Shown in pieces: positions 1 through 8,876 of a stretch of 23,520 nt of DNA. Below the pieces are notes generated by a model. The model was given only the letters and a program-made list of their open reading frames with translations. It ran no database searches and was not told where the DNA came from. Position numbers and translations under genes: made by a program. Positions within the stretch are counted from its first letter, which is position 1. Each line of letters begins with the position of its first letter. Source of the DNA: Leucogyrophana mollusca (Eukaryota > Basidiomycota > Agaricomycetes > Boletales); contig MU266675.1 of the NCBI GenBank assembly GCA_021014945.1, forward strand, positions 1-23,520, read 5' to 3'.

Positions 1-689
1 ACATTATGAACAACGATGTGCACCATGATAGTAGTATGCTCAATATTTTCCTAAAAACACGTCGAGGGTGGTGATTATAGCCGTGTACGTAGTCTACTAT
101 ACACAACATCTTTAATTCGACCATTGGTTGGGACTTGCCTGTAGGCTGGCGGGCACTAGCTCAAGCAAATTTCTCGGGTATAGCCATATATTCTACACTC
201 CGCCCAATTATTTCTGCCTGGCCTTGTGGCGAGGAGAGCCAAGCGACTTTCCAACCGTGGGACATATCTGTGACGGTTAATGTGACGGCGGTTTGCTTTG
301 GAGAGCTCAGAAACCGTGCCGTTTTGGAAACCGCGCGGTTTCGAACCCGCTGCATCCGAACGGGCCCTGATGAGACCCTTTGGCTCGTAGGCGGGACATT
401 GGACATTGCTGATCAACATGCGTTTGAGTCCCCTTGATGGTCTTAGATGCTAGTTGTGGTAGCCGATACCTGATACTGGACAACTCCTTGATGTGATACC
501 CTTTGACTCGCAACTATAGTTTCATGCGCTCGTGTGTCATTAGTATACACTATGTCGACGGTTGTAGTGACGGAGTGAAAGCATCCCTTGTTACCCATAT
601 ACACCTGGAGGCCAAATTCTCGTGTCGCATCTAAGCATCGATAAAATCACGAAGCCCTGTACATCTCCACATTTCCTTCAGCGGCCCAC
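1..689. other. Region without a recognisable gene
   Basis: No open reading frame here resembles a known family or shows coherent splice structure. The stretch lies beyond the 3' end of the minus-strand monooxygenase. The only notable structure is a perfect 16-bp palindrome at 327-342, embedded in several AAACCG/CGTTT half-motifs between about 310 and 345. It may contain the 3' UTR of the monooxygenase and part of a neighbouring gene's flank. Confidence 0.6.
327..342. repeat. Perfect 16-bp palindrome
   Basis: GAAACCGCGCGGTTTC is its own reverse complement. Another AAACCG occurs just upstream at 311-316. The function is unknown: it could be a binding site for a dimeric factor or a footprint of a mobile element. 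Confidence 0.6.
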
Positions 690-3043
690 TCATCGGTACC
701 GCGTTCCGAATAAATTCTCTTCCTGTGCTTTAATCTCTGCTCAGAAACAAGGTTGTCAGTACCAGACATAGAGACGACCCGAAAAACGGCACCGACGTAA
801 GGCGACGTGCTTGGAATGGTACCTCGCCGACACGAAGGGACCCATCATACACCACAGGCCCGGGAATCCAACCTCACGCCAAGCGCCACGGATCTCGCCC
901 TCTTCATCAAGGCCCCAGATTCTCGTCAGCTTTGAGCCAATCTCCTCCGGGAGGAGCTCGCGATATGCATCACGTGGATCGCCGAATCTGCGTGGAGTTG
1001 AGGATGGACATGCCCTTCGACCGTTCGAGTGCGTACCCAGTAGCGAATATAACCACGTCAGCATCGAGCTTAGACCCGTCTTCGAACTCAAGGCCACTTG
1101 GCGTGAACTTTGAAAGGAGACTGTCGCTCTTCAGCTTGATCTTCCCGTCGATGATCATCTGCGAAGCACCAACATCTACGAGAACTATTAGTCAGCTAGA
1201 ACTGGGTGCAATGCGGTACACACCGAGGTAGTAGCCTCCGGACTTCCGCCAGGCCAACTGGAGGAACCCAGAATCCTCGTCGCCGAGAGTAAGCTTGAAC
1301 CCTCGCGCCCGGAGACCATCGAGTAGGGTTCTGCGGGAGGCAACAAGCAAGAACAGTTAGATCATACCGCAGGAATAAAGGGCAGATGTGTTGTACTTGT
1401 CAGCCTCAGCAGTGTCCCTTGTGGTTCTCTGGTGCATCAGCTTCATGAGGTGGTTCGGGAAAGATGCGTTGATTCGGTCTGCAATATCCGTAGGCGGGCC
1501 GCCCTCCCAATACAAGGGCACTAAAAAGCCATCAGCAACCAACGCAAAAACAACCATAGTTGCGAAGGAGGATGCTTACCCATTAACCTTGGCATACCCT
1601 CTTTTACCGACATAATATACGTAGGACTACGCTGGTACATTGTAACGTCTACTCGTCGCGATATTGTCAGTGGCTTGCATGGCATTGTTATGCTCATGAT
1701 TCACGTACCTACACCATATTCTGCATAGTCAGCGCAGATATCGTGCGCTGGGAGAGGTGAGATAGAGAGCATGCGATAGACTGTGGTAACTGGATACCTG
1801 AGGTGCAGGATCCAACGACAACGACTCTCTTTCCCGTATGGTCTGTGGCCCTCTTGTGTTTACTGGAGTGTAGAATCTGGCCTTTGAACTCATCCTAAAG
1901 TAAAAAAGCGAACGCGCTGTTGTCTCAGGAAAGTCCTAACAAAAGGGAGCAAAACTCACCATTCCCGGGAACTTGGGCATGTTCGGGACGCTACCACCCA
2001 ATCCAAGCGCGAATATAACATGATCCGCCTCGAACACGCGCTCACGACCGTCCTGGCGCTTCACTACAGCTCGCCATCGCTTGGTTGAACCCGGGGTGAC
2101 GCTCGTGACAGTCGCAGACGTCCAAACATTCAGCTCGAGAGAATGAGCATAAGACTCGAACCAGTCCCCGAGTTTAACCGCTGGGATGTACACAGGCCAC
2201 GTAGCCGGGAACCTGGCGCGAAATTAGGACGCTTCAAAGTCAAAAATAAAAAACAGACAGACGCACGGGATGTACGGCATATGTTGAAACCCTGGAGGAG
2301 GTTGAGTATAGTTTAAGACACGGAAGACGTTGGGGCCTACAAACGGGATCATGCAAGCACAGCGCCGCGTATCTCTTCCTCCAATTATCACCCACTCGCT
2401 CGTTCTTCTCTACGACCAGTGCGTTCAAGCCGAGCATCTTCAACCGAGCCGCTATTTCCAGCCCGCTCTGACCAGCTCCGACGATGACCACCTCTGGTTC
2501 CTCGTCCAGAAACTCGATCTCTCGCTCGCGCTTCGCAACCCATTTGCCATGGTTCGGGTTGTAGTTCCGCGCACCAACCTGTTCCGGGTGACCTTTTAGG
2601 TCTTCGAGATTGGTGTAGACGGTGTGGGCTTTCCAGGTCCCATCGGCAACTGGGACAAGGCGAAAGACACCGGAGGCTACACCGACAGCGGTCTCAAAGT
2701 CAAAGAAGGCTTGAATCCACGCAATGTCAGGGTAGGGTTTCTCGAGCTCAACGAGATCTTTCCGCAGCTTAAACGAGGAGACTGCAGAGACGGATAATCG
2801 ATCCGCGAGAAACTGTTTAACAGCAGGGGTACTCTGGAAGGTACGGAAGTCCCAAGTCAGAGCAAGGGTGTCTCGCCAAAATACGTCGTCTGTGAGAAGC
2901 GATAGGACGTTGTCAACGTCGCCTGCCTGAAGATCCTTTGCGAAGGCAGTGAACCATTGTTCTGTTACTGCTAGGACGTCAAGGTCGGCTGGAACTGAAC
3001 TATTGAGCCTATCCAGAGTGGGAAGAGAGAGCTTGGAGGTCAT
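690..3043 (-). CDS. Flavin-containing monooxygenase (FAD/NADPH), with N-terminal NTF2-like region
   Basis: Proposed exons: complement(join(690..736, 797..987, 1037..1175, 1224..1330, 1397..1520, 1580..1648, 1709..1747, 1798..1894, 1960..2212, 2267..2291, 2341..3043)), 1794 nt, 597 aa. All ten introns are GT-AG and close in frame. Residues ~25-150 look like an NTF2/SnoaL-type fold. GAGQSG at 189-194 is the FAD-binding Rossmann motif, followed by WRKRYAALCLHDP. A second dinucleotide motif near 355-360 reads GSCTSA, so the usual last Gly is Ala. FATGFGD near 516-522 matches the ATG motif of flavin monooxygenases. Length and order match the abundant fungal group annotated as FAD/NAD(P)-binding or FMO-like proteins. 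These oxygenate soft nucleophiles or ketones, but the substrate cannot be read from sequence. The start is the ATG at 3043; frame extending further upstream lacks family similarity. It lies head-to-head with the secreted repeat gene. Confidence 0.9.
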
Positions 3044-3683
3044 GGCTGGATGCTGGGAAGAGGGAAATATGCGTACTCGAATATTGATGTTATCTGCCTT
3101 TATATTCAGCTGATGGCGAAGGTCGAGGCGTGTGGTCTGGCGAGCCAACTTTAACTCCTGGAGCGGTACGACGGTGCGCCGAGAGAAAGAGAAGCAGGCG
3201 AACATCCTTCTTCCCTGCCAAATCGGGACGCATCCCGAACTGTCATCATGGAGCACCCGCGACTAGGATGCAACCTTCTGGCTTGAAGACCTCGGGAGTA
3301 CAGATTTATACCTTTCTTTCGCGACCATCTTGGAAGTCGTCGGCCAGGCTGTTCCGTTAGCGCCGCTCACATCGATTGCAAGCCTGTGTGGGCGCTAATC
3401 ACAAGAGCAGCAAACTATAAGTAAGTCTCTGTCTGCTTGCTAGGAACCAACGTCCGCACACTGGCAGTTCGGCACCGACGCGCTGGTCGTATTCCCATCG
3501 ATTCAGCCCCAAAGGCTTGGAAGAAGCGGTACTTCTCGTGCATACTAGTGCGTGCTTTTACGTGGACTCTGATCCCAATCGTATAAAGAGCAGCCGCGAT
3601 GTCCACTGTTCGCCACTTGTGCCAGCGCCTGTGGTCCATTTCATCTACCCGCTACTCACTTCAACCACCGACCGTTAAACACC
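3044..3683. other. Divergent intergenic region (monooxygenase / secreted repeat protein)
   Basis: These 640 bases separate two divergently transcribed genes and should hold both promoters. A TATAAAG box lies at 3582-3588 on the plus strand, about 100 bases before the ATG at 3684. I see no convincing coding sequence; the open frames on both strands are short and unlike known proteins. Confidence 0.6.
3582..3588 (+). promoter_or_regulatory. TATA box of the secreted repeat protein gene
   Basis: TATAAAG lies 96 bases upstream of the ATG at 3684, with a C/T-rich stretch between them. This fits a core promoter for a well-expressed fungal gene. Confidence 0.5.
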
Positions 3684-4499
3684 ATGCGTGCTTTCACTGT
3701 TCTCACCGCTCTCGTCGCTGCAAGCGTTGCTACCGTCCATGCGCTACCCACTGGGACTCGCGGAGACACCGACAACGGTCGGGATGTTGTTGCGAGAGGT
3801 ACGATTCGTTCACACCAGTGCTCCTTTGATGTGACTGAGGCAGTTGTGGAAGTCCCGGGAGAAGATGCGTCGCGGGCGGCCGATAGCAAGAACTCCAGAG
3901 GGCTGTTCAGGTTTAGGCGCGCACGCAGGGACCAGACGGTGAAAACCGAGAGCAGCCGGTCTATTCTGCGCTCTATGATCCCTTCTCGCCGCCGACGCGA
4001 CGCAAGAGATGAACAAGGCGTATACCAGCGAGGAAACGCGAAGAGTGTGGAGAGCGTGATCACTACTAACAGTTACTCCAGTAATGGCCAAGACGAGGTC
4101 ATACCGACTCTCAGGAGAGAGAGCGTAGAGAGCGTGAGCACTATCAGAAGCTCTGCTCCCAGCGGCCAGGATGGGATTATGCAGTTGGTGAAAGGAAGAG
4201 AGAGCACGGAGAGCGTGGCCAGTGGCAACAGCGGCTACTCACACGCGGGTCGCGCTGGCGTCAAGCAGCTTGTGAAAGGCAGAAAGCGCACGGAGAGCGT
4301 GGCCAGTGGCAACAGCAACTACTCACACGAAGGTCGCGCAGGGGTCACGCAGCTTATCAAAGGCAGAGAGAGCACGGAGAGCGTGGCCAGTGGAAGCAGC
4401 AACTACTCACACGAAGGTCAAGCTGGGGTCACGCAGCTTATTAAAGGCAGAGAGAGCACAGAGAGCGTAGCCACTAGCTCTTATTCTCATGCAGGGTAG
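3684..4499 (+). CDS. Small secreted protein with C-terminal tandem repeats
   Basis: Single exon, 271 aa. Residues 1-20 form a classic signal peptide with a hydrophobic core, and cleavage is likely after VHA. A central basic stretch (~residues 70-115) contains RRARR and SRRRRD, which could be furin/Kex2-type cleavage sites. From residue ~121 the protein is made of repeats of 26-28 residues: two diverged, three near-identical, then a 14-residue partial. Each carries a core resembling STESVASGNSxYSH, with KGRE at the boundary. The chain is rich in Ser, Gly and Arg, has no cysteine-rich pattern and no recognised domain. It may be a cell-wall or matrix protein, or a precursor cut into repeated peptides. 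No function can be assigned. The ATG context (ACCATGC) and the upstream TATA box support the start. Confidence 0.75.
   Translation: MRAFTVLTALVAASVATVHALPTGTRGDTDNGRDVVARGTIRSHQCSFDVTEAVVEVPGEDASRAADSKNSRGLFRFRRARRDQTVKTESSRSILRSMIPSRRRRDARDEQGVYQRGNAKSVESVITTNSYSSNGQDEVIPTLRRESVESVSTIRSSAPSGQDGIMQLVKGRESTESVASGNSGYSHAGRAGVKQLVKGRKRTESVASGNSNYSHEGRAGVTQLIKGRESTESVASGSSNYSHEGQAGVTQLIKGRESTESVATSSYSHAG
4044..4496 (+). repeat. Coding tandem repeat, ~84-bp unit
   Basis: Five full units plus a partial unit run head-to-tail inside the secreted protein gene. The first two units are 78 and 81 bp and diverged. The next three are 84 bp and nearly identical, pointing to recent unit duplication. Unit lengths stay multiples of three, so the reading frame is kept. 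Confidence 0.8.
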
Positions 4500-4839
4500 A
4501 CACACTTCGTAATTGACGCGTCAAGTCCCGTGATGAAAGTCAATATCGATCACGTCTTTTATTCTCACGGTGATGTCTATTACATGTTTGCCAGTATTTG
4601 GTCATTGCTGTGTAAAAACTGCTACGTGTCAATTTGCTGCGGTCTACGTGTCCTCGTCCGTTCTTTGCTCCTGACCACGTCCATCTCTGCGCTTTTCCCG
4701 ACATGCGCAGTAGCCCCATTGGATTCTCTTTACTCCCTTATCGTTATTAGCTTCCTCCTCTTTATATTCTCTAAATCCTCCTCTTGGCACCCCAGTCAGC
4801 CCACCTAACGAATACGAATACGTTGCAATACGTGGTACA
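4500..4839. other. Intergenic region and 5' leader of the bZIP gene
   Basis: This holds the 3' end of the secreted repeat gene and the promoter/leader of the HAC1-like gene. A perfect palindrome TGACGCGTCA lies at 4514-4523. A short upstream open frame of 15 codons runs from ATG 4703 to TAG 4750 and would precede the main start if included in the transcript. The leader just before the start is C/T-rich. Confidence 0.55.
4514..4523. promoter_or_regulatory. Palindromic bZIP-like site TGACGCGTCA
   Basis: Two TGAC half-sites face each other with a 2-bp spacer, related to the CRE/ATF family of bZIP sites. It lies 317 bases upstream of the HAC1-like start. Whether any bZIP protein, including the product of the neighbouring gene, binds it is inference. 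Confidence 0.35.
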
Positions 4840-6242
4840 ATGTCGACGACACAGCAAACCGGCTTTGTCGACCCTTCTTCCCTCTCCCTCCCATCCTCAT
4901 CATCTCTCAAACGATCCGTCTCACCCTCTTCCTCTCGCGATGACTCTCCTGACCCACAGACCTTCGCTGAGCCCCCGCGCAAGCGTCCCCGCTCCGCCGT
5001 CACACCAGAAGAGCGCAAGGAGGCCCGTGCGCACCGCAATCGTATTGCGGCGCAAAACTCCCGTGATCGTCGCAAGGCACAGTTCTCATTCCTCGAGCGC
5101 CGGGTAACCGAGCTAGAAGAGGAGAACAGGCGTCTCCGGGCTGGCATTCCGGCAAGTCCCGCATCAACAAGTGTTTCAGAACCTGAAGTGATCGTCGTCG
5201 AGACCGAGGAAGCCCGGAAACAGACACGCGACAACGAGCAGCGCGAACGTGAGAACGAGGAACTTCGCGAGCGTATTCGCACCCTCGAGAAAGGCTACGA
5301 AGCTGTCGTACGAGCTCTCGCGGCTCAAGCCCCAATTGGCGCCGCAACAGTGCCCTCGCCTGCAGGCATTCCCACACCCCCTGCATCATCTAGCCCGGCA
5401 CCCCCCACCACATCCACCTCGCCTTCCTCTACTTCTACCGGGTCGTCCTCCACACCTTCGCCGGCGCCGCTTGCGCAATCCTCATACCCGCTGTCACCAG
5501 CGCCCACCAACGCTACCCTCGCTAACAGCCCCGCACTGTTTGCAAATGATTCATTCGACTTCCCCCAAAGTCCAGAGTTTTCTCTCGATTCGATCGTTGA
5601 CCTCGCGGCGGTATCGGACATCACTGTACCTTCATCATCCATTGACCTCTCTCTGAACCATGGCCACGCCCCCACTCGCCACTTAGCACGGGTGGCGACC
5701 ACCTCCGCGAAAGCGTTGGTGGCCCTGCAGCGGGTGGGCGGCGTACGGCTGGCGACGAGCCAGATGTCAGTGGGCAAGAAGTGTGCAGCAGTGAACCGAT
5801 CAACGTATGTCCATGTTACTTCAGTATTTAGTTCTGTTTGCTCACCCTTCAGTTGCAGCCCGAAGACGAGGCAGCTACAGACGCCGCCATCACGCGTCTG
5901 TTCGCAGAGATCCTCGCGTCGCCGCCGGCTGGCACTTGCGCTCTTCCAAGCGTTGGCGCTTCGTCAGAAGATACGCGCACGGAGGTGCTGAGCGAGACGA
6001 AGTCAGAGGAGACCCCCGACTTCGGGTCAGGACTTGGCCTTGGAATTAGTCTCGAGATGAACACTGTAGACTGGGCGGAACAAGTCCGCGCAGAGTTGGA
6101 GATGGAGAGGCTACTAGGGATGTTACCAGATGTGCAAGCACCGAGCGCCGACGTGGACATGGGTGTCAACCTTGATGTCGACATGGACTTTTCGACGGCG
6201 TTTGATCTGAACGCTGGGTGGGATGGAGTCGCCGTTTTCTAA
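4840..6242 (+). CDS. HAC1/XBP1-type bZIP transcription factor with probable Ire1-dependent frame switch
   Basis: The bZIP begins near residue 57. The basic region NRIAAQNSRDRRK (67-79) carries the Hac1/XBP1 signature, followed by a leucine zipper to ~120, a second coiled coil (~130-165) and a Ser/Pro-rich linker. The frame from 4840 is open to 5991, giving a 383-aa product with a basic tail. A second frame (to 6242) encodes an acidic, Leu/Asp-rich C-terminus like an activation domain and has no start of its own. Joining CTG|CAGC (after 5727) to TTG|CAGC (before 5856) removes 128 nt and yields a 424-aa fusion. A consensus spliceosomal intron (5805-5852, gtatgt...cttcag, 48 nt) keeps the short frame. 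Alternatives reaching the acidic frame are an Ire1 cut after 5748 (CGG|CTGG) or a weak gtacgg...cttcag intron (5743-5852). The known role of the family is activating unfolded-protein-response genes after cytoplasmic splicing by Ire1. Confidence 0.85.
5725..5731 (+). promoter_or_regulatory. Candidate 5' Ire1 cleavage site CTG|CAGC
   Basis: The heptamer fits the CNG|CNGN loop consensus of HAC1/XBP1 introns. Cutting after 5727 ends the exon on a codon boundary. The flanking stem is weak (two C-G pairs, then a mismatch and wobbles). A second heptamer, CGGCTGG at 5746-5752, also fits the consensus and the frame. Confidence 0.5.
5847..5865 (+). promoter_or_regulatory. Candidate 3' Ire1 hairpin, loop TTG|CAGC
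   Basis: CTTCAG (5847-5852) pairs with CCGAAG (5860-5865) with one A-C mismatch, presenting the 7-nt loop TTGCAGC. Cutting after 5855 puts the acidic C-terminal exon in frame with the bZIP. The same CTTCAG is the 3' end of the consensus spliceosomal intron, so conventional splicing there would remove one arm of this hairpin. Confidence 0.55.
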
Positions 6243-7291
6243 TCCTCGTCGACCCTCCCCTATCCACCTATCACGCTCACGTCCACCCGGAACAAAATCA
6301 TAATGGGCTCGCTGGCGTCTGCTTATATATGTATCACCCCTAGGCCCATGCTTTTCATCTCTCTTCTCTCACCTCATCGCGGACTCAGCATCATCATCAT
6401 TATTCTGCCTCGGATTCGTGTTTATCTATTCTATGACCTAGTTTCCTGATCTGATCTCTCCTCTATCTCATTATCTCCTCTATCTTCCTCTAATTTTTTT
6501 TTTTACATTTTGACACCTCGGTCTTTGCTCATTCATACTTACCCTACGCCCACCTTCGACACCGTCGCACTTCATTCTCGCGACCGCCCTTGCTGTCCTT
6601 TCACTCCACTCTCCTTAGTCACTACGTCCATTCTTCCTCCCCTCGCCCGGTTCTCCGGCCTACGCACACGACCAACCCCCCGATGCTGTCTCCTACCCTC
6701 ATCCTCTCACATCTGTTTCTCCCCTCACGGGTTGATGAAATAATGTGTTGGATGTGTGGTGGTGAGCGCTTGGGGTGGGGACATCGGTGCCGTTGGTTGG
6801 GATCTGGTTTCCGAGGTGAGGAGATGGAAGTGGTTGACCGGGACTGGGATGGCTTGGGTAGACATAAATATTAGGTCTGGTGACGTTGTGATATGTACTG
6901 GATGAATACATTGATTACTGGTGTCAATGTGTTGGATGCGCAAGTACGACGTGATTTGCTACCTCTTGCCTCCCTACTTGCTTTGGCGGCATGAATATTG
7001 CAAGAGCCTTCACTGGCTTGAGTTCAAGTTGTCCCTAATCTCACACCAGCGTTGCACTGGCTGCTTGATTATCTTAGGATATACTTTCTTGAGACATGGG
7101 TTATATAATGACTGTATCACAGCAAAGCGCGTGTAGGAATCTACCCATAGTATAGGCGATAATAACTGGAACTTGCTTGGGCGCAGTTCCTGTTGTCTGT
7201 CGATGCCCCTGCCAATATGTTGGGCCCAGCGTGTCTTCTCTCCAAACCTAATCGGAAACCTCCACCGCACGAGACTCCCGTTACAGTTTAC
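6243..7291. other. Region without a recognisable gene, pyrimidine-rich first half
   Basis: This lies between convergent genes: the HAC1-like gene ends at 6242 and the FMP52-like gene ends at 7292 on the other strand. Positions ~6350-6720 are strongly C/T-rich, with a T-run near 6490-6505. A G-rich stretch follows at ~6745-6860. It probably holds the two 3' UTRs. The short open frames have biased composition and no family resemblance. Confidence 0.55.
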
Positions 7292-8425
7292 TCACTCCCT
7301 GCCAAGCACGCCCGCCCCGCGATTTCCGATAATGGTGTACCACGCGTTGTCTGCGCCTGCTTTGGTAGCGCCTATGGAAGCGGGGAGAGACGACGTGCCA
7401 AGGCGCCCTGCGTCGAGGATGGATTTGGCGAGGAGGGGGACCTGTGCGCGGAATGGGCACGTCAGCATGAGTTGGTTGGGACGACGAGGGAAGCAGGAGA
7501 AACGCACCTCAATCTCAACGCTAGGCGAAAAGTGCGACATAGCACCCGTAATGTACCTACCAGTACGCCGTGTCAGATCATATTGTAATATAGACGCACA
7601 CGAGCGCAAAATGAAACGTACCCGAACACCGTCTCGGCAACCCTTTTGTCGGGTCTCTCTGCGCCTCTTAAAAACCCAGGCTGGAAGACGATAGTGTCTG
7701 CATAGCCGAGGCGCGCGAGGGCGAGCTCGGTAAGACCTTTGCTCCTGTCGACAGTCGGCCCGGTGAGTATCACGGTGACACTGACATCCTAAGTCATCTG
7801 AAGATGAGAAACGTACCGGGGATATAAGAAGGGCGAGGAGGCGTTAGCCCCTGACGACTTTTAAACGTCACGCATCGAAATATTAATGCGGGTACATAGG
7901 CAAAGAACACAAGGATTGAAAGACGTACTGAGAGATAGACGATACGCTGCTTATGCTCCGGGTCGTCCGTCTTGGCCTCTTTCGCGGCGTTCACAACATA
8001 CCTACCCTGTTGTGAGGCCGAGTGTGTCAGTGAAAGGGCAGGACTCACTCTCGATCTATCTTCTCAAAAGCAGCCGCACTCCCTGCACTCGCTCTCGTGG
8101 TACCGAGCCTGTATAATTATCCACACCCGCATCTTCAGCACCAAGGGCCACAAGGAAACCACGGAGCCTCTAAGACGTACGTGACAAAGACAACGTCCCA
8201 CTTGCCCTCCTTCATCCCACTCTCTCCCAAATTCTCAAAATCGATAACTTTCTGCTCCAACTTCCCCCGCGCAGCCTCGGACTCGCGGCCCTCGAGGGAA
8301 GAAACTCTTCGACCATATTCACCGACACGCGAAAAGTGCGGAGAAGCGAGGAGCTGAGCGAGTAGGTGCTTTCCTGTCGCGCCTGTTGCGCCGAGGATGA
8401 GTGCGGACTGTGCGGGTGCAGACAT
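7292..8425 (-). CDS. FMP52/HTATIP2 (TIP30)-like NAD(P)-binding oxidoreductase
   Basis: Proposed exons: complement(join(7292..7441, 7508..7556, 7622..7744, 7817..7857, 7929..8001, 8049..8108, 8181..8425)), 741 nt, 246 aa. This is an atypical short-chain dehydrogenase. The N-terminal Rossmann glycine motif is GATGATG (12-18), TLGTTRASAG follows in exon 2, and a YPRSK (138-142) supplies the Tyr-x-x-x-Lys pair. The later part, with DTIVFQPGFLRGAERP, matches fungal Fmp52. Yeast Fmp52 is a mitochondrial outer-membrane-associated protein of unclear substrate; TIP30 is the animal relative. The intron between exons 3 and 4 must end at the AG before 7857 rather than the AG seven bases downstream. Only the former keeps the conserved frame. 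It is head-to-head with the histidine phosphatase gene. Confidence 0.88.
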
Positions 8426-8876
8426 GGTTGTGGTTGGATGAAGAGATGAGGTTCGGACGCTCGTAATACTAGCAGAACTCGCACGGCCGGAGGAGGACGC
8501 GTTCAGGTGTGCCGCGGCTCCAACAGATGGGGAAGCGCGATTGCAAGCGAACTACCGAAACGTATAGTCAATTCGGTTTTCTTGTATCAAAGCCTTTAAG
8601 TACCGTTCAATTCGAAGGCTCAGATCGACTATGACCCTCTCTGACAGAATATCTTAGCATATTGGCTGCTGCCAAAATAGAAGGGCATGATTGTGGCAAG
8701 AACGGGGTCTTTCCCGGTGTCATCCTCTTCAAAGCCTTATCGATACACCTCTATATATCGGCGAAATTTACATTCGTGTATCCCAAATACCCCGCGTCCC
8801 ATTGTTCTTGCGTACCCCCACCCAGCGACCCCCGCGTCCATCAAGATAGGACACCAGCGCATAGCTGTGGATTACG
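8426..8876. other. Divergent promoter region (FMP52-like / histidine phosphatase)
   Basis: These 451 bases separate two divergent genes. I see no coding sequence and no strong known binding site. An AT-richer patch (8720-8780, including CTATATAT) could serve as core promoter for the plus-strand gene. Confidence 0.5.

Noticed and set aside
320..420. tRNA-like T-arm on the minus strand (GGGTTCGAAACC)
   Set aside because: The match is part of the 16-bp palindrome neighbourhood. No pairing 5' acceptor arm, D-arm or anticodon arm could be found at the required distances.
690..3043. Monooxygenase as part of one cluster with the PsiD-like genes
   Set aside because: About 16 kb of housekeeping genes (proteasome, Chz1, gluconokinase and others) lie between them.
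3684..4499. Classical Kex2-processed repeat precursor
   Set aside because: Dibasic KR/RR sites are not present in every repeat; most boundaries read KGRE. Cleavage in the Arg-rich middle remains possible.
4644..5282. 212-residue Ser/Arg-rich open frame on the minus strand
   Set aside because: It is antisense to the bZIP coding region; the composition is a mirror of the Ser/Glu/Arg-rich sense protein.
5805..5852. Conventional intron as the full explanation of the bZIP frame change
   Set aside because: Its length (48 nt) is a multiple of three, so removing it leaves the short frame and does not reach the acidic domain.
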